Source: Paenarthrobacter sp. AR 02 (GTDB lineage Bacteria > Actinomycetota > Actinomycetes > Actinomycetales > Micrococcaceae). Taken from it: a stretch of DNA of 64,000 nucleotides. Both the position numbers and the translations under genes were made by a program. The stretch lies in the NCBI RefSeq assembly GCF_021538675.1, contig NZ_JAJUKH010000002.1, positions 496,001 through 560,000 of the forward strand, read 5' to 3'. Position 1 is the stretch's first letter; each line of letters starts with the position of its first letter. Under the pieces are notes generated by a model, which was given only the letters and a program-made list of their open reading frames with translations, searched no databases and was not told the origin of the DNA. This document shows positions 9,600 through 17,828 of the stretch, piece after piece.

Positions 9600-12023
9600 A
9601 TGCTGCCGGATCCTTGGCTGGACGAAGACACCGTCACAGCCGGACTGCGGCCATCGCCCCTCCCGGACCGGACACAGCTTCTGGACATCATTCTTTCCTC
9701 AGTACCATCGCCATCCACCAGCGGGATCGTGGTTGCAGGTGACAGCGGATCGGGAAAGACCCATCTGTTGCTCTCCGTCAAAGCAGGACTACCCGAGACC
9801 ATGGACGTGCGCACCTTCGCGGGGACCCCCGAATTGAAGGCAATCCGGTATGGCGCGTTGGGGGCCTTCGAAGCCGACGGCGGTGATTCCGTTCTGCCGG
9901 GCCTGCATGTCCTCCGTGCCCTCACCAGTTCGCTGGGGCCCGCCGCGCACCTGTACACCCCACCTCCCGGACGACGCCGCAACAGGAAGCCGACCCCGCC
10001 GTCGCGACCCCCGCTGGTCCTGCTGGTGGACAACATCCACGACGTCGACCCGGCGTCGTTGGCTGTCCTGCTGCAGCTCATTCCGGGCTTCGGGGCCACC
10101 CTGGTGGCAACCGCCGACAGCCGCCGGCCCCTGCCCCCGGATCTCTACCAGCTCTGGGAGGAAGGCTTCCTGGACCAGTACTTCCTTCCCCCTTTTACGT
10201 TCAGTGAGGCGCACGCCCTGTGCGAAGCCCTGCTGGGCGGGCAGGTCCAGCGACGGGCCAGCAGCCTGCTCTCGGCTATATGCGGCTTCAATGCGGCCCT
10301 CCTCTGCCTGGCGATCGCTGACGCCCGAAGCGCCCGTTTGCTGGTGCAGCGGGAGGGCTTCTGGACCATTGACGTCCGTGCACACTGCGATTGGCCGCGG
10401 GTTGTTGAGCGTGTCCGCACCGAAAACGCTGCGGGGACGTCGGAAGAGCGGCAGGCCCTGGAACTCGTTGCGCTCGCCGAACCGATAGGCCTGGACGTCG
10501 TGGAGCGCCACTTTGGCCACGGGGCCGTGGAACACCTCCTTGCTTTGCAACACGTCAGGATGCTCGCCGGCAGCCCGCCTCTGCTCCGCACAAGTCCGTG
10601 GCTGCGTGGCGAGGCGACCCGACTGTCGGTTCCCCGGTCCAGGAGCGTGGCTTTGCGTCTGGGAATCGAGGATCCGGCGCTCACCAGGGAGTCCGCGCCT
10701 ACCTTGCTGCGATGGATGACGTGGACACTGGACTGTGGACTCTCCCTTTCGGATGAACTTCTCCTGGCTGCGGCGCCCGCCGCTGACAGGCCGTCGACGG
10801 CGGAACTTGCCATGCGGGCAGCTGCGGCCGTCTCGGATCCGGGCCACCGGGACGAAGCGAGGCTCCTCCGGGCCCGGGCGCTGCTCGCCGAGGGCCAACT
10901 TCGCGAAGCAGCCCCGGAACTTCGTGGCCTGGCTGTAGGAGGAGAGTCGCCGGCCGTCAAGTCAGATGCCACGCACCACCTCATGGCGCTGGAGCTCCTC
11001 GGGGCCGTTCCAGGTGTCGAGCCGGATGCCGCGGAACCGTGGTCCCTGGTCGCCGACAACGTCCGGGACACCGAACGCCTCTTGCTCGCCGGCGCCGTGC
11101 CGGAGGCGCTGCAACGGTCCTCAGCTGCGATGGCGGCACTCGACGCGGACCCGGCCTTGGCGATGTTCCGGCCGGCAGTTCTGCTCCGCCACGCCATCTG
11201 CCTGAGGTACAGCCTGGCGTGGGACACCATGGACGCGCTCCTGGATTGCCCCGCCCCCTACGCCCTGCCGGCGAACCTTGCCGTGTGCATGGATGTCGCC
11301 CGCGGATATGCCCAGCTGGGCCAGGGGCTCGCCAGGGCAGCACGACGCACCTTGAGGCCGGTGCTGGCAGAGTTGCACGACGCCGGCCTTCCGCAGGTAC
11401 TTTCGCTGGCGGCCGCGTTGTTGGCCTACGCGGAGGCCCTGTGCGGAAATCCGGAGGCCGCCCTGGAATGTGCCGGTCAAAGCGGTTCTGCACTGACCGG
11501 ACACGATCCCGGGGCGCTGCTGTCCAGGCTCAGCGCGCTCTACGTCGCGGCGGCCCGGGATTGTGTCGCCGGGCGGGATGGCTCCTCCGGCCAGCCGGCC
11601 CATTTGATCCAGCTCGCAGGAGAGAGCCGTGGGGACCGGACCTTTTTGATCGAAGCCGAGGCGCTCTCCCTCATCGCGCTGGACCCCCACGCGGCCGCCG
11701 TCGACGATCCCGCCAGCCAGCGGCAGCTGGCCGAAGCAGCCGCGGTCCTGCAGGGTGCGGCCGGGGCTTCCCTCGCGATGTTTGCCAAGGCGTTGATGGG
11801 AGATGAGCCAAAGTCGCTTGAGGCCGCGGGCCGGAGCCTATCGGAGGATCGGCTGTTCGCCCACGCCGCCATGAGCTACTCCCGCGCCGCGCGCGGCTAT
11901 GAGGCCAAGACCCGGAGCGCGGCAAGCCGCCGCACCACGATGCTTGTCAACAAGTTGCTCACCGCTTTCGATAGCGGCGCTGTTCCGCCGCTGGGGTGGG
12001 TCCCCGGGCGGGCCGGCAGCTAA
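9600..12023 (+). CDS. LAL-like ATPase paralogue lacking the LuxR DNA-binding domain
   Basis: About 807 residues. An N-terminal ATPase has Walker A GDSGSGKT (residues 47-54) and Walker B LVLLVDNIHDVDP. A helical TPR-like middle matches the two preceding regulators in layout. The protein ends at the position where the paralogues begin their HTH linker (ending VPPLGWVPGRAGS). The 88 bp before sufS encode no HTH remnant. The ATG at 9600 has GGAG five bases upstream; a GTG at 9594 is in frame. It could modulate its neighbours or be a decaying copy. The frame is fully intact. Confidence 0.8.
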   Translation: MLPDPWLDEDTVTAGLRPSPLPDRTQLLDIILSSVPSPSTSGIVVAGDSGSGKTHLLLSVKAGLPETMDVRTFAGTPELKAIRYGALGAFEADGGDSVLPGLHVLRALTSSLGPAAHLYTPPPGRRRNRKPTPPSRPPLVLLVDNIHDVDPASLAVLLQLIPGFGATLVATADSRRPLPPDLYQLWEEGFLDQYFLPPFTFSEAHALCEALLGGQVQRRASSLLSAICGFNAALLCLAIADARSARLLVQREGFWTIDVRAHCDWPRVVERVRTENAAGTSEERQALELVALAEPIGLDVVERHFGHGAVEHLLALQHVRMLAGSPPLLRTSPWLRGEATRLSVPRSRSVALRLGIEDPALTRESAPTLLRWMTWTLDCGLSLSDELLLAAAPAADRPSTAELAMRAAAAVSDPGHRDEARLLRARALLAEGQLREAAPELRGLAVGGESPAVKSDATHHLMALELLGAVPGVEPDAAEPWSLVADNVRDTERLLLAGAVPEALQRSSAAMAALDADPALAMFRPAVLLRHAICLRYSLAWDTMDALLDCPAPYALPANLAVCMDVARGYAQLGQGLARAARRTLRPVLAELHDAGLPQVLSLAAALLAYAEALCGNPEAALECAGQSGSALTGHDPGALLSRLSALYVAAARDCVAGRDGSSGQPAHLIQLAGESRGDRTFLIEAEALSLIALDPHAAAVDDPASQRQLAEAAAVLQGAAGASLAMFAKALMGDEPKSLEAAGRSLSEDRLFAHAAMSYSRAARGYEAKTRSAASRRTTMLVNKLLTAFDSGAVPPLGWVPGRAGS

Positions 12024-12111
12024 CGTGCTGTAAGGCACACCCCTTGCTCCGCACGGCGGAGGTCTCCGTGGGATAATGGGGAGTCCCTGAAGGATTTCCA
12101 AGGAGCGTCCC

Positions 12112-13437
12112 TTGACTGCCGTATCAACCCCCGCCTCACTCCTACGGTCCGTGCCTGCCATGGACAATGCGGAGGTGTTGCGGATCCGGAACGACTTCCC
12201 GGTGCTGGATCAGTTGATCAACGGCAAACCGTTGATCTACCTCGATTCCGGGGCTACGTCCCAGAACCCGCTCAGCGTGATCGAGGCCGAGCAGGAATAC
12301 TACGAGCAACGCAATGCTGCGGTTCATCGTGGGGCGCACCATCTGGCGGTCGAAGCCACGGAAGTGTTCGAGGACGCCCGCCAGACTGTCGCGGACTTCA
12401 TTGGCGCCAATTACGAAGAAACAGTATGGACTTCCAACGCCACCGAAGGCCTGAACCTGGTCAGCTACGCCCTCTCCAACGCCGCGCTGTGGGCCGCGCA
12501 GGGCCGTGGTGGCGCCGCGTTGAAGGATCTGGCTCTTGGCGCGGGTGACGAGATCGTGGTCACCGAAATGGAGCACCACGCCAACCTGATCCCGTGGCAG
12601 GAACTCGCCTTCAGGACCGGTGCCACGCTCAAATACATCCCCATCACGGACGACGGCGCGCTTCGCCTGGATGTTGCGGCGGAAATTGTGGGGGAGCGGA
12701 CCAAAGTGTTGGCCTTCTCGCATGCCTCCAACGTCCTGGGAACCATCAACCCCGTGGCGGAGCTCGTGGCCCTGGCTCGTCGTGTCGGCGCTTTGGTGGT
12801 GCTGGACGCCTGCCAGTCCGTGCCGCACATGCCGGTAAACGTCAAGGACCTGGACGTCGACTTCGCTGCGTTCTCCGGCCACAAAATGCTGGCACCTACC
12901 GGTGTGGGCGTCCTGTACGGCAAGCAGGAACTCCTTGATGTCCTGCCGCCGTTCCTGACCGGCGGTTCCATGATCACCACAGTCACCATGGAACGGGCCG
13001 AGTACCTGCCCGCCCCGCAGCGGTTCGAAGCCGGGACCCAGCGCATCTCGCAGGCAGTGGCCCTGGCAACTGCCGTGAACTACCTCGCCGAAACCGGCAT
13101 CGAGCGCATACATGCGTGGGAATCGACCCTGGGCCAACGGCTGGTCAAGGGGCTGGAAAGCATCGACGGCATCCGCGTTGTGGGTCCTGCTTCGGGCTCT
13201 GAACGCATCGGACTGGCTGCGTTCGATGTCGCCGGCGTGCATGCCCATGACGTCGGCCAGTTCCTGGACGACCGCGGAATCGCGGTTCGTGTCGGCCACC
13301 ACTGTGCACAGCCGCTGCACCGTCGCCTGGGCCTGACGGCCACCACCCGCGCAAGCACGTACCTCTACAACACCACGGACGACGTCGATGCTTTCCTTGA
13401 CGCCGTTTCCGGGGTCCGGGCCTACTTCCAGGCCTGA
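12112..13437 (+). CDS. sufS: SufS-type cysteine desulfurase
   Basis: PLP enzyme of 441 residues that mobilises sulfur from cysteine for Fe-S cluster assembly. The PLP lysine is K258 in FSGHKMLAPTG and the catalytic cysteine is C398 in RVGHHCAQPLHRR. TEMEHHANLIPW is typical of group II desulfurases. The TTG start is chosen because AAGGAG lies six bases upstream; the next ATG (12160) has no such site. A GATAAT -10 candidate is at 12072-12077 without a clear -35. The partner sufU follows after 44 bp. Confidence 0.95.
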   Translation: MTAVSTPASLLRSVPAMDNAEVLRIRNDFPVLDQLINGKPLIYLDSGATSQNPLSVIEAEQEYYEQRNAAVHRGAHHLAVEATEVFEDARQTVADFIGANYEETVWTSNATEGLNLVSYALSNAALWAAQGRGGAALKDLALGAGDEIVVTEMEHHANLIPWQELAFRTGATLKYIPITDDGALRLDVAAEIVGERTKVLAFSHASNVLGTINPVAELVALARRVGALVVLDACQSVPHMPVNVKDLDVDFAAFSGHKMLAPTGVGVLYGKQELLDVLPPFLTGGSMITTVTMERAEYLPAPQRFEAGTQRISQAVALATAVNYLAETGIERIHAWESTLGQRLVKGLESIDGIRVVGPASGSERIGLAAFDVAGVHAHDVGQFLDDRGIAVRVGHHCAQPLHRRLGLTATTRASTYLYNTTDDVDAFLDAVSGVRAYFQA

Positions 13438-13481
13438 ACACCGGGTTTCCCCCCAGATACTTAGTTAGGCATCAGCGCATC

Positions 13482-13937
13482 ATGAGTCTTGACCAGTTGT
13501 ACCAACAGATCATCCTGGACCACTCCAAGCAACGGCACGGCAGCGGGCTCGCGGAAACTCCAGCTCCGGCCGGCGCCACCACCGGACAGTCGCATCAGCT
13601 GAACCCGGTCTGCGGGGACGAGGTAACGTTGCGGCTCGCTGTGTCGGACGGAACCGTTCAGCAGATCAGCTGGGACGGCGCGGGTTGCTCCATCTCGATG
13701 GCGTCCGCCTCGGTGCTCAGCGACATGGGTGAAGGCATGTCGGTGGAGGAGCTGCACTCGGTGATCGAGAATTTCCGCGAGGTCCTCCGATCACGCGGAA
13801 AGGTCCATGCCGACCCCGAGATCCTGGGCGATGCCGCCGCGTTTGAGGGCGTCGCCCGCTACGCGGCCCGCGTCAAGTGCGCCATGATCTCCTGGGTCGC
13901 GGCCGAGGACGCCCTCAACCAGGCCACAACCACCTAG
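13482..13937 (+). CDS. sufU: SufU, zinc-dependent sulfurtransferase partner of SufS
   Basis: The 151-residue protein has the SufU/IscU fold. The zinc ligands of Gram-positive SufU are present: C44 and D46 in NPVCGDE, C69 in GAGCSIS and C133 in VKCAM. SufU accepts persulfide sulfur from SufS. No sufBCD genes are near, so this pair stands apart from the scaffold genes. nhaA converges on it 24 bp downstream. Confidence 0.95.
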   Translation: MSLDQLYQQIILDHSKQRHGSGLAETPAPAGATTGQSHQLNPVCGDEVTLRLAVSDGTVQQISWDGAGCSISMASASVLSDMGEGMSVEELHSVIENFREVLRSRGKVHADPEILGDAAAFEGVARYAARVKCAMISWVAAEDALNQATTT

Positions 13938-13961
13938 CAGTCGGGTGCAGCAGCGCTTCGG

Positions 13962-15272
13962 TCAGCTGCGGGCAAAGACGTCAGGCACGCCGTCGCCGTC
14001 GTCGTCCCGTTCTTCGTCCGCTTGGACCTGGCGGTACCGCCGGTTACGGGCCTTAAGGACGACGGCGGCCAGCAGCGCCGAGATCAGGGAACCTGCCAGG
14101 ATGGCCACTTTGGCGTGGTCGTTGTGCGCGGATCCGGCGCCGAAACTGAGTTCGCCGATCAGGAGCGAGACTGTGAACCCGATGCCGGCCAGCAGGGCGA
14201 GCCCGAAGAGGTCGATCCACGCAATGCCTGAGTCCAGGCTGGCGCGCGTGGTCTTGGTGACCAGGAACGTGGTTCCGAAAACGCCCACGGCTTTGCCCAC
14301 CACCAAAGCCGCCACGATGCCCACGGCAACGGGGTCCGTCAGTGCTGCACCCATCCCATCGAATCCGCCCAAGGCTACGCCAGCGGAGAAGAACGCAAAG
14401 ACGGGGACCGCGAATCCTGCGGAGAAGGGCCTGAGCTTGTGTTCGATGTGCTCGGCCAGGCCCTCGGCGGGTTCCCCCTTCTTTCCGTTGGTCAGGACAG
14501 GAACGGCGAAGCCCAGCAGGACTCCGGCGACGGTGGCATGGATACCGGAGGCATGAACGAAGCCCCAAGTAGCGAGGGCCAGGGGGAGCAGGAGGTACCA
14601 GCTGCGGATCCGCTTTTGGACGAGGAACGCGAACAGGCCCAAGGGAACCAGGGCGGCCAGCAGCATGAGTGGCTGAAGCCCGGTTGAGTAGAAAAACGCG
14701 ATGATGCCGATCGCGATGAGGTCGTCCACCACGGCAAGTGTCAGCAGGAAGGTCCGCAGCGCCGCGGGGAGGTGCGTGTTGATCACGGCGAGCACAGCCA
14801 GGGCGAAGGCAATGTCCGTGGCTGTGGGGATCGCCCAGCCCTTCAGGGTATCCGGGCTGTTGAGGTTGAAGAGGACGTAGATCAGGGCGGGGACCAGCAC
14901 GCCACCAATGGCTGCTGCAACCGGGACCACCGCCCGGGCCGGTTTGCGGAGCTCCCCGGCGACGAATTCGCGCTTGAGCTCAAGTCCGGCGAGGAAGAAG
15001 AACACCGCCAGCAGCCCGTCCGAGGCCCAGTGGCCGAGGCTGAGTTCAAGGTGCCACGGTTCGTAGCCGATCGTGAAGTCGCGGAGGGCGAAATAGGCGC
15101 CCGCTGCGGGGGAGTTAGCCCAGATGAGCGCAACCACCGTGGCTGCCAGGAGGAGGGCCCCGCCGACGGTCTCGGTGCGGAGGATGGAGAGGATACGGCG
15201 ATATTCGGGGTAGCTGGACCGGGCAAAGACTTTGCCGGGCTGCTTGGTGGCTGCGGGGGGCTTCTGGGCCAC
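13962..15272 (-). CDS. nhaA: Na+/H+ antiporter NhaA
   Basis: Integral membrane protein of 436 residues with about 12 hydrophobic segments. Diagnostic stretches are [17 protein letters not shown], the aspartate in [15 protein letters not shown] and the paired aspartates in [17 protein letters not shown], which bind and carry Na+/H+. It exports Na+ in exchange for protons. The GTG start has AGGAG seven bases upstream. The C-terminal tail is polar and acidic. It is a single-gene unit. Confidence 0.95.
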   Translation of the reverse strand: MAQKPPAATKQPGKVFARSSYPEYRRILSILRTETVGGALLLAATVVALIWANSPAAGAYFALRDFTIGYEPWHLELSLGHWASDGLLAVFFFLAGLELKREFVAGELRKPARAVVPVAAAIGGVLVPALIYVLFNLNSPDTLKGWAIPTATDIAFALAVLAVINTHLPAALRTFLLTLAVVDDLIAIGIIAFFYSTGLQPLMLLAALVPLGLFAFLVQKRIRSWYLLLPLALATWGFVHASGIHATVAGVLLGFAVPVLTNGKKGEPAEGLAEHIEHKLRPFSAGFAVPVFAFFSAGVALGGFDGMGAALTDPVAVGIVAALVVGKAVGVFGTTFLVTKTTRASLDSGIAWIDLFGLALLAGIGFTVSLLIGELSFGAGSAHNDHAKVAILAGSLISALLAAVVLKARNRRYRQVQADEERDDDGDGVPDVFARS

Positions 15273-15362
15273 GAAGGGCTCCTAACTCGCGGAAATCAGT
15301 CGGTCAAAGGGGAGCACAATGACTCCGCCGACCAGACTTCCCGGCACACCAGTATTCATCTT

Positions 15363-15402
15363 ACCCAACCTGGGGACAGCATGTGCTGTCCCCAGGTTGG
15401 GT
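15363..15402 (-). terminator. Terminator hairpin of the 17720-15413 cluster
   Basis: A 19-bp perfect inverted repeat (15363-15381 with 15384-15402) lies just after the last gene of the leftward cluster. It has no clear U-tract. Confidence 0.7.
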
Positions 15403-15412
15403 GGGCGCAGCG

Positions 15413-15634
15413 TCAGGCGACGAGGCCCGCGACGCCGATGGCCGCCGTCGCGAGGCCAAGCACCATGGAGATGGTGACCAGCACGACGTGGACCGTAAGG
15501 AACTTGGTGGCCTTGCCGGCAGCGTCCCGGGCGCGGGGATCCTTCATGACCCGCTTCAGGAACTGCGGCCGCACCGCCAAGGACCAGACGCCGGCAACGA
15601 TCAGTACGACGGCCAGGATCGCCGGAATTTCCAC
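15413..15634 (-). CDS. Small two-helix membrane protein (SCO4848-like)
   Basis: 73 residues with two hydrophobic segments (about 4-22 and 47-71) around a basic cytoplasmic-looking loop FLKRVMKDPRA. The pattern is like the small actinobacterial SCO4848-type membrane proteins, recalled from memory and not verified. It begins 1 bp after the stop of the DUF2505 gene, so it is translationally coupled to it. Function unknown. Confidence 0.75.
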   Translation of the reverse strand: MEIPAILAVVLIVAGVWSLAVRPQFLKRVMKDPRARDAAGKATKFLTVHVVLVTISMVLGLATAAIGVAGLVA

Positions 15635-15635
15635 G

Positions 15636-16133
15636 CTAGTGGCTTTCGAGCCAGGCCTGGGCCTGCTGCGACTGGATGTTCAGGGCCTTGCCCACCATGG
15701 GCTCCGCGGCGTCGGCGATCTTGCCGCCAAGGAACGGCACCGAAGAGGACACCGTGCCATCGAGTTCGATGCGCGTGCTGGTGCCGTCTGCCACCAGGCG
15801 CTGGACGGCTGTCACATCAAGGGGAGCACCCGAGATCTTCAAGGCGATGTTGCTGGAGCGTGAGCCGTCAGCAGCAGGTGCTTCCCACTCTTCCTTCTGG
15901 GTGACCGTCAGGGTTTCGCCAACGAACTTGCGGGCAATGTCCGGCAGGCGCGTGGTGGGCAGGGTACGGACCGTGGTGGTGTTGAACGCACCTGCAGGGT
16001 CGCCTTCGATGGTGAACGATTCCAAGGAACCGCCCACCAGTTCGCTGGTGTGGCGCAGGAAATCCTCGTCGATGAAAACGGCCGCTACGCGGTCGACACT
16101 GTGCGGCAGGGTGGTGGATGCACTCAGGGCCAT
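15636..16133 (-). CDS. DUF2505 (SRPBCC/START-like) protein
   Basis: 165 residues, the usual DUF2505 length. It begins with the hallmark opening of this family (TTLPHSVDRVAAVFIDEDFL) and has the alternating strands of a helix-grip ligand-binding fold. No catalytic motif is visible; a hydrophobic-ligand role is only inferred. It is the middle gene of a leftward three-gene cluster, 48 bp after the SDR gene. Confidence 0.85.
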   Translation of the reverse strand: MALSASTTLPHSVDRVAAVFIDEDFLRHTSELVGGSLESFTIEGDPAGAFNTTTVRTLPTTRLPDIARKFVGETLTVTQKEEWEAPAADGSRSSNIALKISGAPLDVTAVQRLVADGTSTRIELDGTVSSSVPFLGGKIADAAEPMVGKALNIQSQQAQAWLESH

Positions 16134-16181
16134 GGGTCCTCCGTGGATGGTATTGGTGAAGCTTCTTAGCTCCCAAACATC

Positions 16182-17720
16182 CTACGGGGTCTGGGTGGGC
16201 ACCCCTGAACCCTGCTCCTGGCCCGCGTCCTGGAGCGTGATAGCCGCCGCTGAAATGTTGCGGGCCATGGACGGGAAGATGAATCCGTGGAAGGGGTACA
16301 CGCCCAGCCAGTACAGCCGGCCGGCCAAACCGCGGGGGAAGAAGATGGCGCGCTGCTTGTAGAGGCTGCCCTCGCCGTCGGGCTCAACCCCCAACTCCAG
16401 CCAGGCGCCGCCCGGGGCCCGCATTTCAGCCCGCAGGCGGAGCAAACGGCCGCGGTCGATGGCTTCGACGCGCCACCAATCCACCACTTCGCCCGTGTTC
16501 AGCGTTTTCGGATGCCGACGTCCCCGCAGGAGCCCGGCCCCACCTTGCAGCTTGTCCAGCCAACCGCGTACCCGCCACGCCAGAGGCAGCGAGTACCAGC
16601 CGTTCTTGCCGCCGATGCCCTCAATGATGGTCCAGACGTGTTCCGGTTTGGCTTCGCTGTGGAAGGTGCGCTCATCAACGTAGACCTTGTAGCCGGCCCA
16701 GTCCGGGTCGCTTGGCAGCGGGTCGGCGTCGATGCCTGCGTTGGCCCAAGTGGTTTCCACCTGACCGTCCCTTTCCTTGCCCAGCGCCAAAGCGACGGCG
16801 CGGCGGTAGGACGTCAGGCCGCCGTCGGGCTGGGGGATGTAATGGTCGACGTCGTGCTCCCGCGAGATGGCGTCGTGCTGCAGCGACTGGACCAACGGCA
16901 GGGACATGGACAGGGGGATGGGGGTGACCAGCGCAACCCAGAGCCCGGCAAGTTTCGGTGCCGGAACAGGGAGCGCGATGACCAGGCGCCGGGGGAGTCC
17001 GCGTTCCACCGCGTACTCGTTCATCATCTCCTTGTATTTCAGGACGTCGCGGGAGCCGATGTCGAAGGAACGGTTAAGTTGCTCCGGCAGGGCCGCCGCT
17101 GCCACCAGGTAGTGCAGCACATCCCGCACAGCGATGGCTTCGATCCTGTTGTTGACCCAGCTGGGCGCGGGCATGACCGGCAGGGTGTCGGCGAGGTGCC
17201 GGATCATTTCAAAGGACGCAGAGCCCGAACCGATCACCACACCGGCCTGGAACACGATCGCATCAACAGGGGATTCGAGGAACACCTTGCCCACGGTCTC
17301 GCGTGAACGCATGTGGGTGGAAAGTTCGGTGTTCTCAGGGTGCAGACCGCCCAGGTACACGATCCTGTCCACTCCGGCATCCGCAGCGGCTCCTGCGACG
17401 AGCCGCGCCATGGCTTCTTCCTTGGCTTCGAACCCGCTGCCCGACGCCATGGAATGCACCAGATAATACAGGACCTCCACACCGCTGAGGGCATCGGCCA
17501 GGCCTTCGGAGTCGGACAGGCTGCTTTCCACGATCTCGACGTCGTCATGCCACGGTACGTCCGCGATCTTCTGCGGCGTACGGACCAGGACTTTGACCTT
17601 GTGGCCGGCTTCGAGGAGCCGGGGGACCAGCCGCCCGCCGATGTAGCCGGTAGCGCCCGTGACCAGCACAGTCCTGGGTTCCCGGGGGTTGTTGGAATGC
17701 GTCGCTTCGGAAGATTGCAA
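16182..17720 (-). CDS. SDR-family NAD(P)-binding protein with C-terminal DUF2867
   Basis: 512 residues. The N-terminal third is an atypical SDR Rossmann domain (VLVTGATGYIGGRLVPRLL). The C-terminal part (about 330-500) is a DUF2867 domain with WYSLPLAWRVRGWLDKL and YWLGVYPFHGF. The TTG start follows CAGGAG at five bases. In other bacteria such fusions are annotated as oxidoreductases of unknown substrate. It is the first gene of the cluster with DUF2505 and diverges from mfd. Confidence 0.85.
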   Translation of the reverse strand: MQSSEATHSNNPREPRTVLVTGATGYIGGRLVPRLLEAGHKVKVLVRTPQKIADVPWHDDVEIVESSLSDSEGLADALSGVEVLYYLVHSMASGSGFEAKEEAMARLVAGAAADAGVDRIVYLGGLHPENTELSTHMRSRETVGKVFLESPVDAIVFQAGVVIGSGSASFEMIRHLADTLPVMPAPSWVNNRIEAIAVRDVLHYLVAAAALPEQLNRSFDIGSRDVLKYKEMMNEYAVERGLPRRLVIALPVPAPKLAGLWVALVTPIPLSMSLPLVQSLQHDAISREHDVDHYIPQPDGGLTSYRRAVALALGKERDGQVETTWANAGIDADPLPSDPDWAGYKVYVDERTFHSEAKPEHVWTIIEGIGGKNGWYSLPLAWRVRGWLDKLQGGAGLLRGRRHPKTLNTGEVVDWWRVEAIDRGRLLRLRAEMRAPGGAWLELGVEPDGEGSLYKQRAIFFPRGLAGRLYWLGVYPFHGFIFPSMARNISAAAITLQDAGQEQGSGVPTQTP

Positions 17721-17828
17721 GAGAACTCCTGTGGCTGGGGGAGGGGTAGGCTGGAATGACCCGGCATTCTGACGAATTTCCGGGCATTTGTGTTGCCTGC
17801 CCTTGGAACCACCCTAGGAGTTTCAGCC

